A stretch of DNA of 56,378 nt from the NCBI GenBank assembly GCA_003978465.1, contig QNZS01000049.1, forward strand, positions 1 through 56,378. The letters are read 5' to 3'. The DNA comes from Sulfurimonas sp. (GTDB lineage: Bacteria; Campylobacterota; Campylobacteria; Campylobacterales; Sulfurimonadaceae). How positions within the stretch are numbered: position 1 is the stretch's first letter; each line of letters starts with the position of its first letter. This document shows positions 36,064-44,506 of this stretch, one piece after another. A program made the position numbers and the translations under genes. A model generated the notes under the pieces. The model had not been told where the DNA came from and made no database searches. It was given only the letters and a program-made list of their open reading frames with translations.

Positions 36064-36378
36064 ATGTGTTTATCAATTCCAAGTAAAGTAGTTAAAATTT
36101 CAGATGATGAAACAATGTGTACTGTCGATACCATGGGAGTACAACGCGATGCAAATTTAATGATGATGGAAGATGGTGATGTTAGTATAGGTGATTATGT
36201 ACTGCTACATATTGGCTTTGTTATGAATAAAATCGATGAAGGTGAAGCGATGTCTTCCATTGATACATATAAAGAGATACTTGAACATATGAATGAAGAA
36301 GATAGGAAGCAAGCAATTTTAGAAGATGATGAGTGTGAAGCACGTGGTGAAAAATATGCGGAGGAGATTAATACATAA
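36064..36378 (+). CDS. hypC: Hydrogenase assembly chaperone HypC
   Basis: Carries the Fe(CN)2CO unit with HypD to the large subunit. Begins MCLSIPSKV with the essential Cys2, and DYVLLHIGFVMNKIDE holds the second conserved motif. 104 residues, about 20 longer than usual owing to an acidic tail (DDECEARGEKYAEEINT). Overlaps hypD by one base (TAATG). Confidence 0.96.
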   Translation: MCLSIPSKVVKISDDETMCTVDTMGVQRDANLMMMEDGDVSIGDYVLLHIGFVMNKIDEGEAMSSIDTYKEILEHMNEEDRKQAILEDDECEARGEKYAEEINT

Positions 36379-37523
36379 TGGAAGAACTTCAATTAAAAAA
36401 CCTTTATGATAATTTTCGTGACGGAGATACCATAAAAGCATTTGCTAAAATCATTGCAGAGGATGCAAAGAAGTTAAAAAAACCTATTAATATTATGGAA
36501 GTATGTGGCGGACATACACATACTATCATGAAGTTTGGACTGCCTCAACTACTTCCAAAAAATGTAAATTTCATTCATGGACCAGGTTGTCCTGTATGTA
36601 TTATGCCAAAAGAACGTATTGATCATGCATATGTATTGTCAATGCAAGAAAATGTTATCCTCGTAACTTTAGGAGACATGATAAAAGTACCAGGTTCTAA
36701 CGGAAGTCTACAAGATGCTAGAGCAAAAGGTGCAGATGTTCGTTTTGTTTACTCACCTATGGAGTGTATTAAAATAGCTCAAGATAATTCTGATAAAACA
36801 GTTATCTTTTTTGCTATAGGGTTTGAGACAACTACACCAATGACGGCAGTACTTGTTGACCAGGTAATAAAGTCAAAGATTTCTAATATTCTTTTTCATA
36901 TTAATCATGTTACAGTTCCTGAAGTAATGGTAGAACTTATAGATAGCCGCGATGTTCATGTTGACTCTTATAACAATGAAATAGATGCTTTTCTTGGGCC
37001 CAGTCATGTTAGTGTTATAGCCGGTTCTAAGATTTATGATAAATTTCCAAAAGATTATGGTCGTCCAGTTGTTGTAACTGGATTTGAGCCAGTTGATGCG
37101 ATGGAAGGGATCAGTATGATAGTCAAACAGTTTGTAGAGAAGCGATGTGAGCTTGAAGTACAGTATAAACGTGTTGTTAATCATGATGGAAATCTAAAAG
37201 CACAGGATTTAATCAATACTTACTTTGAAAAAATGAGCCTTTTTAGATGGAGAGGGCTTGGTAATGTACCTGATAGTGGGTTGAAACTTAAAGATGAATA
37301 TGAAAAATATGATGCAGAAAAAATCTATAAAAGTGTACTACCAATTGCGGAGATAGAAGATCATAAACTATGCATTTGTGGTGATATTTTGCGTGGTATG
37401 GCAAAACCTCAAGAGTGTACTATCTTTGGTACAGCATGTAAGCCTACAACACCTATTGGTTCATGTATGGTTAGTAGTGAAGGTGCTTGTGCCGCATACT
37501 ACAAATATGGAAATTTAATATGA
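36378..37523 (+). CDS. hypD: Hydrogenase formation protein HypD
   Basis: 4Fe-4S scaffold where the Fe(CN)2CO group is built. 381 residues. CGGHTHTIMKFG near 42 holds the iron-binding Cys, then GPGCPVCIMP, GFETTTPMTA, VVVTGFEPVD, and the C-terminal cluster Cys in LCICGDILRG...CTIFGTAC...GSCMVSSEGAC. hypE begins within the stop codon (ATGA). Confidence 0.97.
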   Translation: MEELQLKNLYDNFRDGDTIKAFAKIIAEDAKKLKKPINIMEVCGGHTHTIMKFGLPQLLPKNVNFIHGPGCPVCIMPKERIDHAYVLSMQENVILVTLGDMIKVPGSNGSLQDARAKGADVRFVYSPMECIKIAQDNSDKTVIFFAIGFETTTPMTAVLVDQVIKSKISNILFHINHVTVPEVMVELIDSRDVHVDSYNNEIDAFLGPSHVSVIAGSKIYDKFPKDYGRPVVVTGFEPVDAMEGISMIVKQFVEKRCELEVQYKRVVNHDGNLKAQDLINTYFEKMSLFRWRGLGNVPDSGLKLKDEYEKYDAEKIYKSVLPIAEIEDHKLCICGDILRGMAKPQECTIFGTACKPTTPIGSCMVSSEGACAAYYKYGNLI

Positions 37524-38512
37524 CAAAAACAATCACAATTGCACATGGTAATGGTGGAGAAGAAAATAATGAGCTGATAAAAAAAGTATTTTATAAACAT
37601 TTTGAAAATGATATTTTATCTAAAAGTGAAGATGCTGCTGTAATTGAAAATGGAAAGCTTGCATTTACTACAGACTCATTTACCGTTAGCCCTTTATTCT
37701 TCCCTGGCGGAGATATAGGAAAACTTGCAGTATGTGGTACATGTAATGACCTTGCTATGATGGGAGCAAAACCTAAGTATATGACCTGTTCAGTAATTAT
37801 TGAAGAAGGTTTTCCTACTCGTGACTTAGAAAAAATAGTGAAGTCGATGAAAAAGGAACTTGAGATAAATGGTGCTATTGTTGTAAGTGGTGATACAAAA
37901 GTAGTACCAAGAGGAAGTGTAGATAAGTTATTTATAAATACTACAGGAATTGGTGAAATAGAATACAAAGGAATTTCAGCTTCTCATTTAAAAGATGGGA
38001 TGAGTATTTTTGTGAGTCGTGATGTAGGTACACATGGAGCTACTATTTTTGCAGCACGTGAAGGTATTGAGCTAGAGAGTAAATTACAAACAGATTGTGC
38101 CTCATTATATCCAGAGGTAAAAAAACTTATAGATTCTGGAATTGAGATTATTGCACTAAGAGATGCAACACGTGGTGGAGTAAGTGCTGTCTTAAATGAA
38201 TGGGCAAAAAGTTCAGATGTCTGTATAGAAGTCGTAGAAGAAAGTATCCCCGTTCAAGAAGAGGTTCGAGGTATTTGTGAAATGTTAGGATTTGAAGCCG
38301 TTGACCTTGCAAATGAAGGAACTTATGTTTTATGTGTACCAAAAAAAGATGAAGCAAAAGCTTTAGAAGTACTACAAGAGACTCATAAAACTTCTACACT
38401 TATAGCTACTGTTAGTGAACAATATAAGGGAAGAGTTTTATTAAATTCCTCTTGGGGAACAAAAAGATTTTTAGATTTACCAACTGGTGAGTTGTTACCT
38501 CGTATCTGTTAA
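37520..38512 (+). CDS. hypE: Hydrogenase formation protein HypE
   Basis: Dehydrates the carbamoyl group on its C-terminal Cys to thiocyanate, giving CN. Start chosen at ATG 37520 (MTKTITIAHGNGGEE), which overlaps the hypD stop; the frame is open 11 codons earlier but that part is hypD sequence. 330 residues of the PurM-like fold: HGNGGEE, TTDSFTVSPLFFPGG, CGTCNDLAMMGA, SGDTKVVPRG, ATRGGVSAVLNE. Ends PRIC with the acceptor Cys last. Confidence 0.97.
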   Translation: MTKTITIAHGNGGEENNELIKKVFYKHFENDILSKSEDAAVIENGKLAFTTDSFTVSPLFFPGGDIGKLAVCGTCNDLAMMGAKPKYMTCSVIIEEGFPTRDLEKIVKSMKKELEINGAIVVSGDTKVVPRGSVDKLFINTTGIGEIEYKGISASHLKDGMSIFVSRDVGTHGATIFAAREGIELESKLQTDCASLYPEVKKLIDSGIEIIALRDATRGGVSAVLNEWAKSSDVCIEVVEESIPVQEEVRGICEMLGFEAVDLANEGTYVLCVPKKDEAKALEVLQETHKTSTLIATVSEQYKGRVLLNSSWGTKRFLDLPTGELLPRIC

Positions 38513-38521
38513 GGTGAGTTG

Positions 38522-40171
38522 ATGAAAATCCTTCTTTTAGTAACCGCATTTAACTCACAAACACAAGCTGTATACACAAAACTAAAAGACTCTAAGCATG
38601 AAGTCTCAGTTTGTTTTAACAAAAGTGAAAAACAAACTCTTCTAGAAATAGAGGACTTTGGCCCAGAACTAATTCTTTGCCCCTTTCTAAAAAGCTATAT
38701 ATCTTCTAAAATCTATGATGCATATCCTGTATATATATTTCATCCTGGTCCAAGAGGAGATAGAGGAGCACACTCTTTAGAACATGCACTACAAATACAT
38801 ACTAAAAAATGGGGCTTGGTTATCCTCCGTGCAAATAGTGAGTATGATGGTGGAAATATTTATGCACAAGAAAATTTTGCTGTAAGAAAAACTTACAAAG
38901 CATCTTTATATAGAAAAGAGATAGTTCGAGCTTCGCTGAATGCACTAGATATTTTGTTTAAAAACATAGAAGAAGACAATTTTATCAGACAAGAACTTAA
39001 TCCAGTTCATGAATACCTTACACAAGATCAAAGAAAAATAAACTGGTTAACTGATAGTACTCAAATGATTATAGATAAAATTCACCTTTGTGACTCACAT
39101 CCTGGGATATTAGATGAAATTTTAGGTATACCTTGTTATCTGTATGGTGTACATAAAGAAGATAAGTTAAGAGCTAAACCTAAAGAAGTGATAGCTAAAC
39201 GTGATGGAGCTATTTGTTTAGGAACCATTGATGGAGCTATTTGGATTACACATCTTAAGGCTGTAAATGGGTTTAAGCTACCAGCAACATATGTGCTTAA
39301 AGAGAAACTTCAAGGTATTAAGGAAGAGCGTTTACCACTTGTATTTGAGCAAAGTTATAATACATTTTATGAAGTAAGTATGGAAAAAAAAGATAATGTT
39401 GCTTATCTGCATTTTAATTTTCATAATGGTGCAATGGGTACAGCACAGTGTATTCGTCTGAAGTATGCTATAGAATATCTTAAAACAGAATGCAATGTGC
39501 TTGTTCTTATGGGTGGGGAAGATTTCTTCTCTAATGGTATACATCTTAACATTTTAGAAGACAGTCAAAAACAAGGTGAAGATGGTTGGGCTAACATAAA
39601 TGCCATGAATGATGTGGTAAAGGCAATACTCTATGCAGATGAAGTAGTAACTGTAGCTGCATTTAATAGTAATGCTGGTGCAGGTGGTGTATTTATGGGT
39701 ATAGCATGTGACTATGTAGTTGCACAAGATGGTGTAGTATTGAACCCTCATTATAAAACTCTAGGCTTAAGTGGAAGTGAATATCATACATACACATTGC
39801 CTAAGAGAGTTGGAAAAACTACCGCTGAAAAATTACTAAACGATTGTTTACCAATCTCAGCTGCCTATGCAAAATCGATAGGAATGATTGATGAAATATT
39901 TTCACATGGCGATTATTTAAACTTACTTCATAAGTTTGCAGTATCAAAATATGAGGATGAGTTTTTATGGGATAAAGAAGAATATCTGGAAAAGAATAGA
40001 GCTTTTATAGAAGATCTAAAAGAGAAAGAACTTGCAGTAATGCATCCTGAGTTTTGGAGGAAGGAAAGTGATTTTCATCATTTACGTTATGACTTTGTTT
40101 ATAAAGTCTGTCCAGCTCAGACACCTAGTAGATTGAAATTAGAAACGATAAAGGATAAATACCATGCATGA
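38522..40171 (+). CDS. hypX: Hydrogenase maturation factor HypX (formyl-dependent CO synthesis)
   Basis: Makes the active-site CO from formyl-tetrahydrofolate through formyl-CoA, a route used for assembly in air (Ralstonia, Aquifex). 549 residues from ATG 38522; AAGGTGAG stands just upstream. The N-terminal formyltransferase-like domain has FHPGPRGDRGAHSL (about 74-87) and LRANSEYDGGNIYAQ. The C-terminal enoyl-CoA hydratase-like domain has LMGGEDFFSNGIHLN, FNSNAGAGGVFMGIACDYVVA and LNPHYKTLGLSGSEYHTYTLPKRVG, close to known HypX. The start follows hypE by nine bases and the end overlaps hypA. Confidence 0.95.
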   Translation: MKILLLVTAFNSQTQAVYTKLKDSKHEVSVCFNKSEKQTLLEIEDFGPELILCPFLKSYISSKIYDAYPVYIFHPGPRGDRGAHSLEHALQIHTKKWGLVILRANSEYDGGNIYAQENFAVRKTYKASLYRKEIVRASLNALDILFKNIEEDNFIRQELNPVHEYLTQDQRKINWLTDSTQMIIDKIHLCDSHPGILDEILGIPCYLYGVHKEDKLRAKPKEVIAKRDGAICLGTIDGAIWITHLKAVNGFKLPATYVLKEKLQGIKEERLPLVFEQSYNTFYEVSMEKKDNVAYLHFNFHNGAMGTAQCIRLKYAIEYLKTECNVLVLMGGEDFFSNGIHLNILEDSQKQGEDGWANINAMNDVVKAILYADEVVTVAAFNSNAGAGGVFMGIACDYVVAQDGVVLNPHYKTLGLSGSEYHTYTLPKRVGKTTAEKLLNDCLPISAAYAKSIGMIDEIFSHGDYLNLLHKFAVSKYEDEFLWDKEEYLEKNRAFIEDLKEKELAVMHPEFWRKESDFHHLRYDFVYKVCPAQTPSRLKLETIKDKYHA

Positions 40172-40505
40172 GTATAGTGTTGTACAAGCATTGTTAAACC
40201 AATGTGAAGAGGTGGCTGCACAAAACGAGGCGACAGAAGTTATGAAGATTATTGTGAAAATTGGGGTTATGTCAGGTGTTGAACCACACCTTCTCCAAGT
40301 CGCGTTTGATACATTTAAAGAAGGAACAATATGTAATGAAGCAGAGCTGATTCTTAACTCTCAAAAACTCAAACTTGAGTGTAAGGAATGTGGAGATATC
40401 TTTGAAGTTGACGAAGTACGCTATTTTTGTATGAAGTGTGAGAGTCTTAGGGTTAAAGTACTCGATGGGGAAGATATGTACCTCATGAGTTTAGAAATGA
40501 AATAA
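40164..40505 (+). CDS. hypA: Hydrogenase nickel-insertion protein HypA
   Basis: Nickel metallochaperone that partners HypB. 113 residues. MHE at the N-terminus binds nickel (His2). The zinc site is CKECG...CMKCES (Cys pairs about 73-76 and 92-95). Overlaps hypX by eight bases; last maturation gene of the run that begins at 34583. Confidence 0.96.
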   Translation: MHEYSVVQALLNQCEEVAAQNEATEVMKIIVKIGVMSGVEPHLLQVAFDTFKEGTICNEAELILNSQKLKLECKECGDIFEVDEVRYFCMKCESLRVKVLDGEDMYLMSLEMK

Positions 40506-40515
40506 AGGAATTTAA

Positions 40516-41280
40516 ATGCAAGAATATTGGGAATTATATATGAAAAACTTAGAAGGTAAGGCTGCATTAATACAGTTTAATGCAGGTATATCTATGGACT
40601 TAGAAGAGCTAGGTTATTCACATCAAATAGTAGGTTTTGTTAAGGCAAAACTAAAAGATGCCAATGAAAAAGGTTTTCTTGGTGAAGCAGAAGAAGCAGA
40701 GATACTTTTTATGGAAGATAAGCTTGAAGCAGCTATGCTTAAATTTCGTATTGGAAAGTATGTAGGACGTGTAATTTCTGATGGTTATGTAACATTTATA
40801 TATTATTTACAATTTACATATAACTGGTCTCATTTTATTGATTTTGCTCTGACGGAGCATGGTTCATACGAGATAACAAATGGACATAGTCATGATCCTG
40901 ATTGGAACTACTATAAAAATCTACTATATCCAACTCCAAAAGAGTGGCAAATTATACAAAATCATAAAGTTTGTGATAGTTTAAAAGAGCAAGGTGACAG
41001 CCTACAGGTTGAACGTGCAATTGAGCATAAGGTTTATTTTACAAATAAAGAGAGTAAAGTAGACTTAATAGCAGCATTAGAAAAAGAAGGCTTTAAAATT
41101 AAAGAAGAAATAAAAAATGAAGATGGTGTTGATGGCTTAGACTTTTATCGCCTAGATAAACCTTTTTATCATGATATGGACGAAATGACATTAGCTTTAA
41201 TCGATATTGCTGAGTTTTATAATGCACAGTACGATGGATGGGAAACAAGTGTAGTTAAGTCGGTGTTAAAAGTAGGATAA
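40516..41280 (+). CDS. DUF695 / RraB-like two-domain protein
   Basis: 254 residues. The N-terminal half (WELYMKNLEGKAALIQFNAG..., WSHFIDFALTEHG) resembles DUF695; the C-terminal half (EWQIIQNHKVCDSLKEQGDS...VYFTNKESKVDLIAALEKEGFKI...DGLDFYRLDKPF...YDGWETSVVK) resembles RraB, an inhibitor of RNase E in E. coli. Such fusions occur in other bacteria. RNase E is generally absent from this phylum, so the target is probably different. Tied to hypA by a 10-base gap with AAAGGA. Confidence 0.75.
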   Translation: MQEYWELYMKNLEGKAALIQFNAGISMDLEELGYSHQIVGFVKAKLKDANEKGFLGEAEEAEILFMEDKLEAAMLKFRIGKYVGRVISDGYVTFIYYLQFTYNWSHFIDFALTEHGSYEITNGHSHDPDWNYYKNLLYPTPKEWQIIQNHKVCDSLKEQGDSLQVERAIEHKVYFTNKESKVDLIAALEKEGFKIKEEIKNEDGVDGLDFYRLDKPFYHDMDEMTLALIDIAEFYNAQYDGWETSVVKSVLKVG

Positions 41281-41284
41281 ATAT

Positions 41285-41638
41285 TTGACATATTACATCA
41301 TAAAACTTGTAATTAGTGCAGTGCTTATTGTATTGATTTCAGAGATTGCGAAGAGAAATAGCTTAATGGGTGCTATGTTAGCTTCCATCCCTCTAGTATC
41401 AATACTCGCAATGATATGGATGTATATTGATACAAATGATACTAAAAGTGCTGTAGAATTTTCTAATTCGATAGTTTGGTTGATTATTCCATCTATGACA
41501 CTGTTTATCTTATTTCCAGTGTTGATAAAAAATGGACTTAGCTTTTATCTAAGTTTATTTATTGCAGTAGCTATGACTATTGTAGCTTATTATAGTGTAA
41601 TATTTATTCTTGATAAACTAGGAATCATGCGAAATTAA
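41285..41638 (+). CDS. DUF3147-like membrane protein
   Basis: 117 residues, four membrane helices filling nearly the whole protein (about 4-20, 28-47, 62-80, 87-110). SEIAKRNSLMGAMLASIPLVSILAMIWMY is typical of DUF3147. The start is TTG at 41285 with AGGA eight bases before; no nearer ATG is available. Function unknown. Probably the last gene of the hyp transcript. Confidence 0.7.
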   Translation: MTYYIIKLVISAVLIVLISEIAKRNSLMGAMLASIPLVSILAMIWMYIDTNDTKSAVEFSNSIVWLIIPSMTLFILFPVLIKNGLSFYLSLFIAVAMTIVAYYSVIFILDKLGIMRN

Positions 41639-41803
41639 TGATTTATTGACAGCTTAACCTAAAATATTATCTAATAAGACCCTGAGGCTAAATCATGTAA
41701 AGAATAATTTTAGGATCAGCACAATTCAATACCTTTGTGATTAACTATGTTTACTTGTTATTATAAAATTAATAAGTTAGAATTCTATTATTAAGGATAT
41801 TAA

Positions 41804-42253
41804 ATGTTAAACATAGCTTCTAAAATACTATTACATAGTTTTCTTTCTGCTACTCTTTTTGCACAGACACCATTTAGTCTCGAACAATTTTCTACTGCTC
41901 ACATTGTAGTTAAATCTGGTAGCAATAAAATACTAGATAAATATAAAACTAATATATATAAACTTTTAAACGAGTATGCAAATGATTTAAATATATCTAC
42001 TAGTAGGCTTTCCCAACGTGTTTTAGGGGTTAAAATACACTTACTAAAACTAACTAAAGAGTTATCTATAATTGAACTTGAACTTTATATTCATGAACCT
42101 ACTTTACATATGAAAGATAAAGAAGAAGTATTGTCTATTACCTATCAAAATAGATCTATATTTATTGTAAATGATATTGAAGAAGATATTGAAGATAATT
42201 TAATAATACTACTAGAAGAGTTTAGCACACAGTATGAAGAGGATAACGAATGA
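41804..42253 (+). CDS. Secreted hypothetical protein, 149 aa
   Basis: Not recognised. Sec signal peptide (MLNIASKILLHSFLSATLFA, cleavage before QTPFS), then a mixed alpha/beta periplasmic protein with an acidic C-terminus (NDIEEDIEDNLIILLEEF). AAGGA precedes the ATG. Its stop overlaps the start of a thioredoxin-like gene (ATGA), so the two probably act together in the periplasm. Confidence 0.6.
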   Translation: MLNIASKILLHSFLSATLFAQTPFSLEQFSTAHIVVKSGSNKILDKYKTNIYKLLNEYANDLNISTSRLSQRVLGVKIHLLKLTKELSIIELELYIHEPTLHMKDKEEVLSITYQNRSIFIVNDIEEDIEDNLIILLEEFSTQYEEDNE

Positions 42254-42648
42254 AAGCAATATTCATTTTACTCATTGTAATTGAGCTACTTAATGGACAA
42301 ACATATAAAAAGTTTACTGATGTCTATAGCTATGAAACAAATTATGAAAAGGCATACTTAAAGGCAAGAAGAGAAAAGAAAAATATTTTACTTATAACAG
42401 TTGCAAACTATTGTTCTTGGTGTAAAAAACTTGAGAATCGAGTTTTAAAGGATATCGTTTTACAAAAAGAGATACATAAATCATTTATACTTGTAATTGT
42501 AAATAACGATATTGATAAACTTCAAGAGAGATTTATTACGAATATTATTCCTGTGTCGTATGTTATAAACTATAAAACAGATAAAATTATAAAAAAGAAA
42601 GTCGGATATCAGACAAAAAGTGATTTTTTATATTTTATTAAAGAATAA
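42250..42648 (+). CDS. Periplasmic thioredoxin-like protein
   Basis: 132 residues, signal peptide (MKAIFILLIVIELLNG), then a thioredoxin fold: NILLITVANYCSWCKKLENRV with the redox pair Cys55/Cys58, and the cis-Pro segment NIIPVSYVIN. KVGYQTKSDFL near the end is the usual last strand and helix. Similar to SoxW/DsbD-gamma-type (Thioredoxin_7) proteins. Likely reduces or isomerises disulfides or assists cytochrome c. Paired with the upstream secreted protein. Confidence 0.75.
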   Translation: MKAIFILLIVIELLNGQTYKKFTDVYSYETNYEKAYLKARREKKNILLITVANYCSWCKKLENRVLKDIVLQKEIHKSFILVIVNNDIDKLQERFITNIIPVSYVINYKTDKIIKKKVGYQTKSDFLYFIKE

Positions 42649-42732
42649 ATATAGGTTTTGTTTATCTAAGGTTTTACTATCATAATAATGGTGTCTCTTT
42701 AGATAAACTAGGTAGTATATAATGATAGTTTA

Positions 42733-42882
42733 TTAGCTGATTGAGATATAAATGATAAAAGCGACAAATAAAAGAAATATTACACTTGAAGTCCACCCAA
42801 ATTGTAATTCTTCTTGAGTTTCCTCATTTTGTAACTCTTCTTGAGTTTCCTCATCTTTTAATCGTGATTCGTTGTTTGACAT
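42733..42882 (-). CDS. 49-aa membrane protein with a tandem EETQEELQ repeat
   Basis: Too short for usual gene callers. ATG at 42880-42882 with GGAG six bases upstream. Reads MSNNESRLKDEETQEELQ, then NEETQEELQFGW, then a single membrane helix (about 33-48: VIFLLFVAFIIYISIS) at the very end. The acidic 10-residue unit DEETQEELQN/NEETQEELQF is repeated at DNA level too. It starts 11 bases after the protease gene stop on the same strand, so the two are an operon. Tail-anchored topology, acidic part probably in the cytoplasm. Function unknown. Confidence 0.6.
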   Translation of the reverse strand: MSNNESRLKDEETQEELQNEETQEELQFGWTSSVIFLLFVAFIIYISIS

Positions 42883-42893
42883 GTGTTACTCCA

Positions 42894-43439
42894 TTATGAC
42901 TTAGTTAAAAGCATAGCCCCGGATGGATCTTTAGCTTTATTAATTATATCAGATAATGTTATTATTTCGGCTTGTTTTGTTGCATCTATCCCTTCTTTTT
43001 TCAAATATTGCAAAACAACAGAAATATACCCTTCAAAAGCATCTATTAATTCTTGACTTAAGCCAAATGCAAATGTAACACTTGATGGAATGATTCCAAT
43101 AACAATAGATTCTGGAATTTCTTTACCTTGAAGCTCCATCATATCCATACATTGTAGGATTCCAATTTCATGAGCTCCTCCATTATTAAGACCATATCCT
43201 GAAATTTCTTGTGCAGGTATAGCATAAATAGAAGCAGGGGTATCATTGAGCTGTATGCAGTCTAAAATAACTATATGAGAGTTTTCTTCAAGTACATTAT
43301 ACAAATGTATTCCCTCTACACCACCATTAATAATTTCTATTTCTTCTGAAAATGTATAGTTTTCATGAAGATATGTAGCGGCATAAACACCTAGTCCATC
43401 ATCTTTTTGTAAAATATTTCCAATTCCTATGATTACCAT
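42894..43439 (-). CDS. Second hydrogenase maturation protease-like protein
   Basis: HyaD/HycI-type endopeptidase fold, 181 residues. GIGNILQKDDGLG (5-17) has Asp14 where the family has Glu; the other two ligands are present: Asp60 in VILDCIQ and His90 in GGAHEIGI. SVTFAFGLSQEL near the C-terminal is typical. Since hydD has lost the middle Asp, this gene may be the working protease for HydB, or it may serve another hydrogenase elsewhere. It faces left, away from ribF, at the right edge of the hydrogenase locus. Confidence 0.85.
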   Translation of the reverse strand: MVIIGIGNILQKDDGLGVYAATYLHENYTFSEEIEIINGGVEGIHLYNVLEENSHIVILDCIQLNDTPASIYAIPAQEISGYGLNNGGAHEIGILQCMDMMELQGKEIPESIVIGIIPSSVTFAFGLSQELIDAFEGYISVVLQYLKKEGIDATKQAEIITLSDIINKAKDPSGAMLLTKS

Positions 43440-43662
43440 TAGTTTCCAATTTATATTTTTTACATTATTATAGCAAGAATTAAAGTTATTATTAAATAAC
43501 TTTATATAATTTACATATAAAAAATCATGTTCTATCCTAATTATTGTTTCTTATAAAGCTAAGTATTTGAAAGAATAATAATGAAACTTATTTATATTAT
43601 CACTTTGAAGATTTTTTAATCCTCAAATATTTTAATACTTTTAACAAACTAAAACATTCAGG

Positions 43663-43668
43663 TATAAT
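43663..43668 (+). promoter_or_regulatory. -10 box of ribF, seven bases before the ATG
   Basis: GGTATAATTT ends so close to the start codon (43676) that transcription would start at or one base before it. No Shine-Dalgarno sequence. A leaderless mRNA is likely if this is the real promoter. Confidence 0.55.
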
Positions 43669-43675
43669 TTCTCTA

Positions 43676-44497
43676 ATGAAAAATATTAAAGCTATTGCAC
43701 TTGGTGGATTTGATGGAATGCACATAGGTCATCAAGCACTTTTTAATGAATTAAAAGATTCTGGTGCTATTGTCGTCATAGAAACAGGTTATGCAAATAT
43801 GACTCCTAAAAAGCATAGAGAGAAGTTTACTACTTATCCTATAATTTACCTAAATCTCGATGATATCCGTCATCTTGATGGTATTGGTTTTATGGATTTT
43901 TTACAAGGAAATTTTACAGACCTTGAGACTATAGTGGTTGGATATGACTTTCATTTTGGTAAAGACAGACGTTACTCTTATACAGACTTAAAAGATATGT
44001 TTAGTGGAGAGGTTATCGTAGTTGACGTAGTGAAACATAAAGATGTTTCCGTGCACTCTCATAAGATACGAAAACAACTAAAAGATGGTGATATAAAATC
44101 TGCAAATGAGTTTTTAGGTCATAACTATTCTATCGAAGGTACACTGACAAAAGGTCAAGGAATTGGAAAAAGCGAGTTAGTAGCTACTATTAACATAGAA
44201 TCAAAAGGTTTTTTAATACCTAAAGAGGGTGTTTATACTACATTAACTCGTATAGATAATGAAGAACACTTTCACCCAAGTGTTAGTTTTGTTGGACACC
44301 GTGAAACTACAGATGGAAGTTTTGCAATAGAGTCTCATATACTTGATGGTGAAGTTCTTTGTGAAGAAAAAGCAGATATACGGTTTGTTTCATTTATACG
44401 AGAAAATGAAAAATTTGACTCATTAGAGTCTTTAAAAAAAGCTATAAAATTAGATATAGCAAAAGCAAGTAAAGAGCTAAAGTTTTTACAACTATAA
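43676..44497 (+). CDS. ribF: Riboflavin kinase / FAD synthetase
   Basis: Turns riboflavin into FMN and FAD. 273 residues, a little short. N-terminal nucleotidyltransferase domain: GGFDGMHIGHQALF (8-21, HIGH-type), VVGYDFHFGKDRRY near 90 and VSVHSHKIRKQLKDGDI (S-S-x-x-IR type, here S-H-K-IR). Kinase domain: GTLTKGQGIGKSELVATINI and GVYTTLT with conserved Glu/Asn variants weaker than usual. truD follows after nine bases. Confidence 0.92.
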   Translation: MKNIKAIALGGFDGMHIGHQALFNELKDSGAIVVIETGYANMTPKKHREKFTTYPIIYLNLDDIRHLDGIGFMDFLQGNFTDLETIVVGYDFHFGKDRRYSYTDLKDMFSGEVIVVDVVKHKDVSVHSHKIRKQLKDGDIKSANEFLGHNYSIEGTLTKGQGIGKSELVATINIESKGFLIPKEGVYTTLTRIDNEEHFHPSVSFVGHRETTDGSFAIESHILDGEVLCEEKADIRFVSFIRENEKFDSLESLKKAIKLDIAKASKELKFLQL

Positions 44498-44506
44498 AGG
44501 GCAGTA

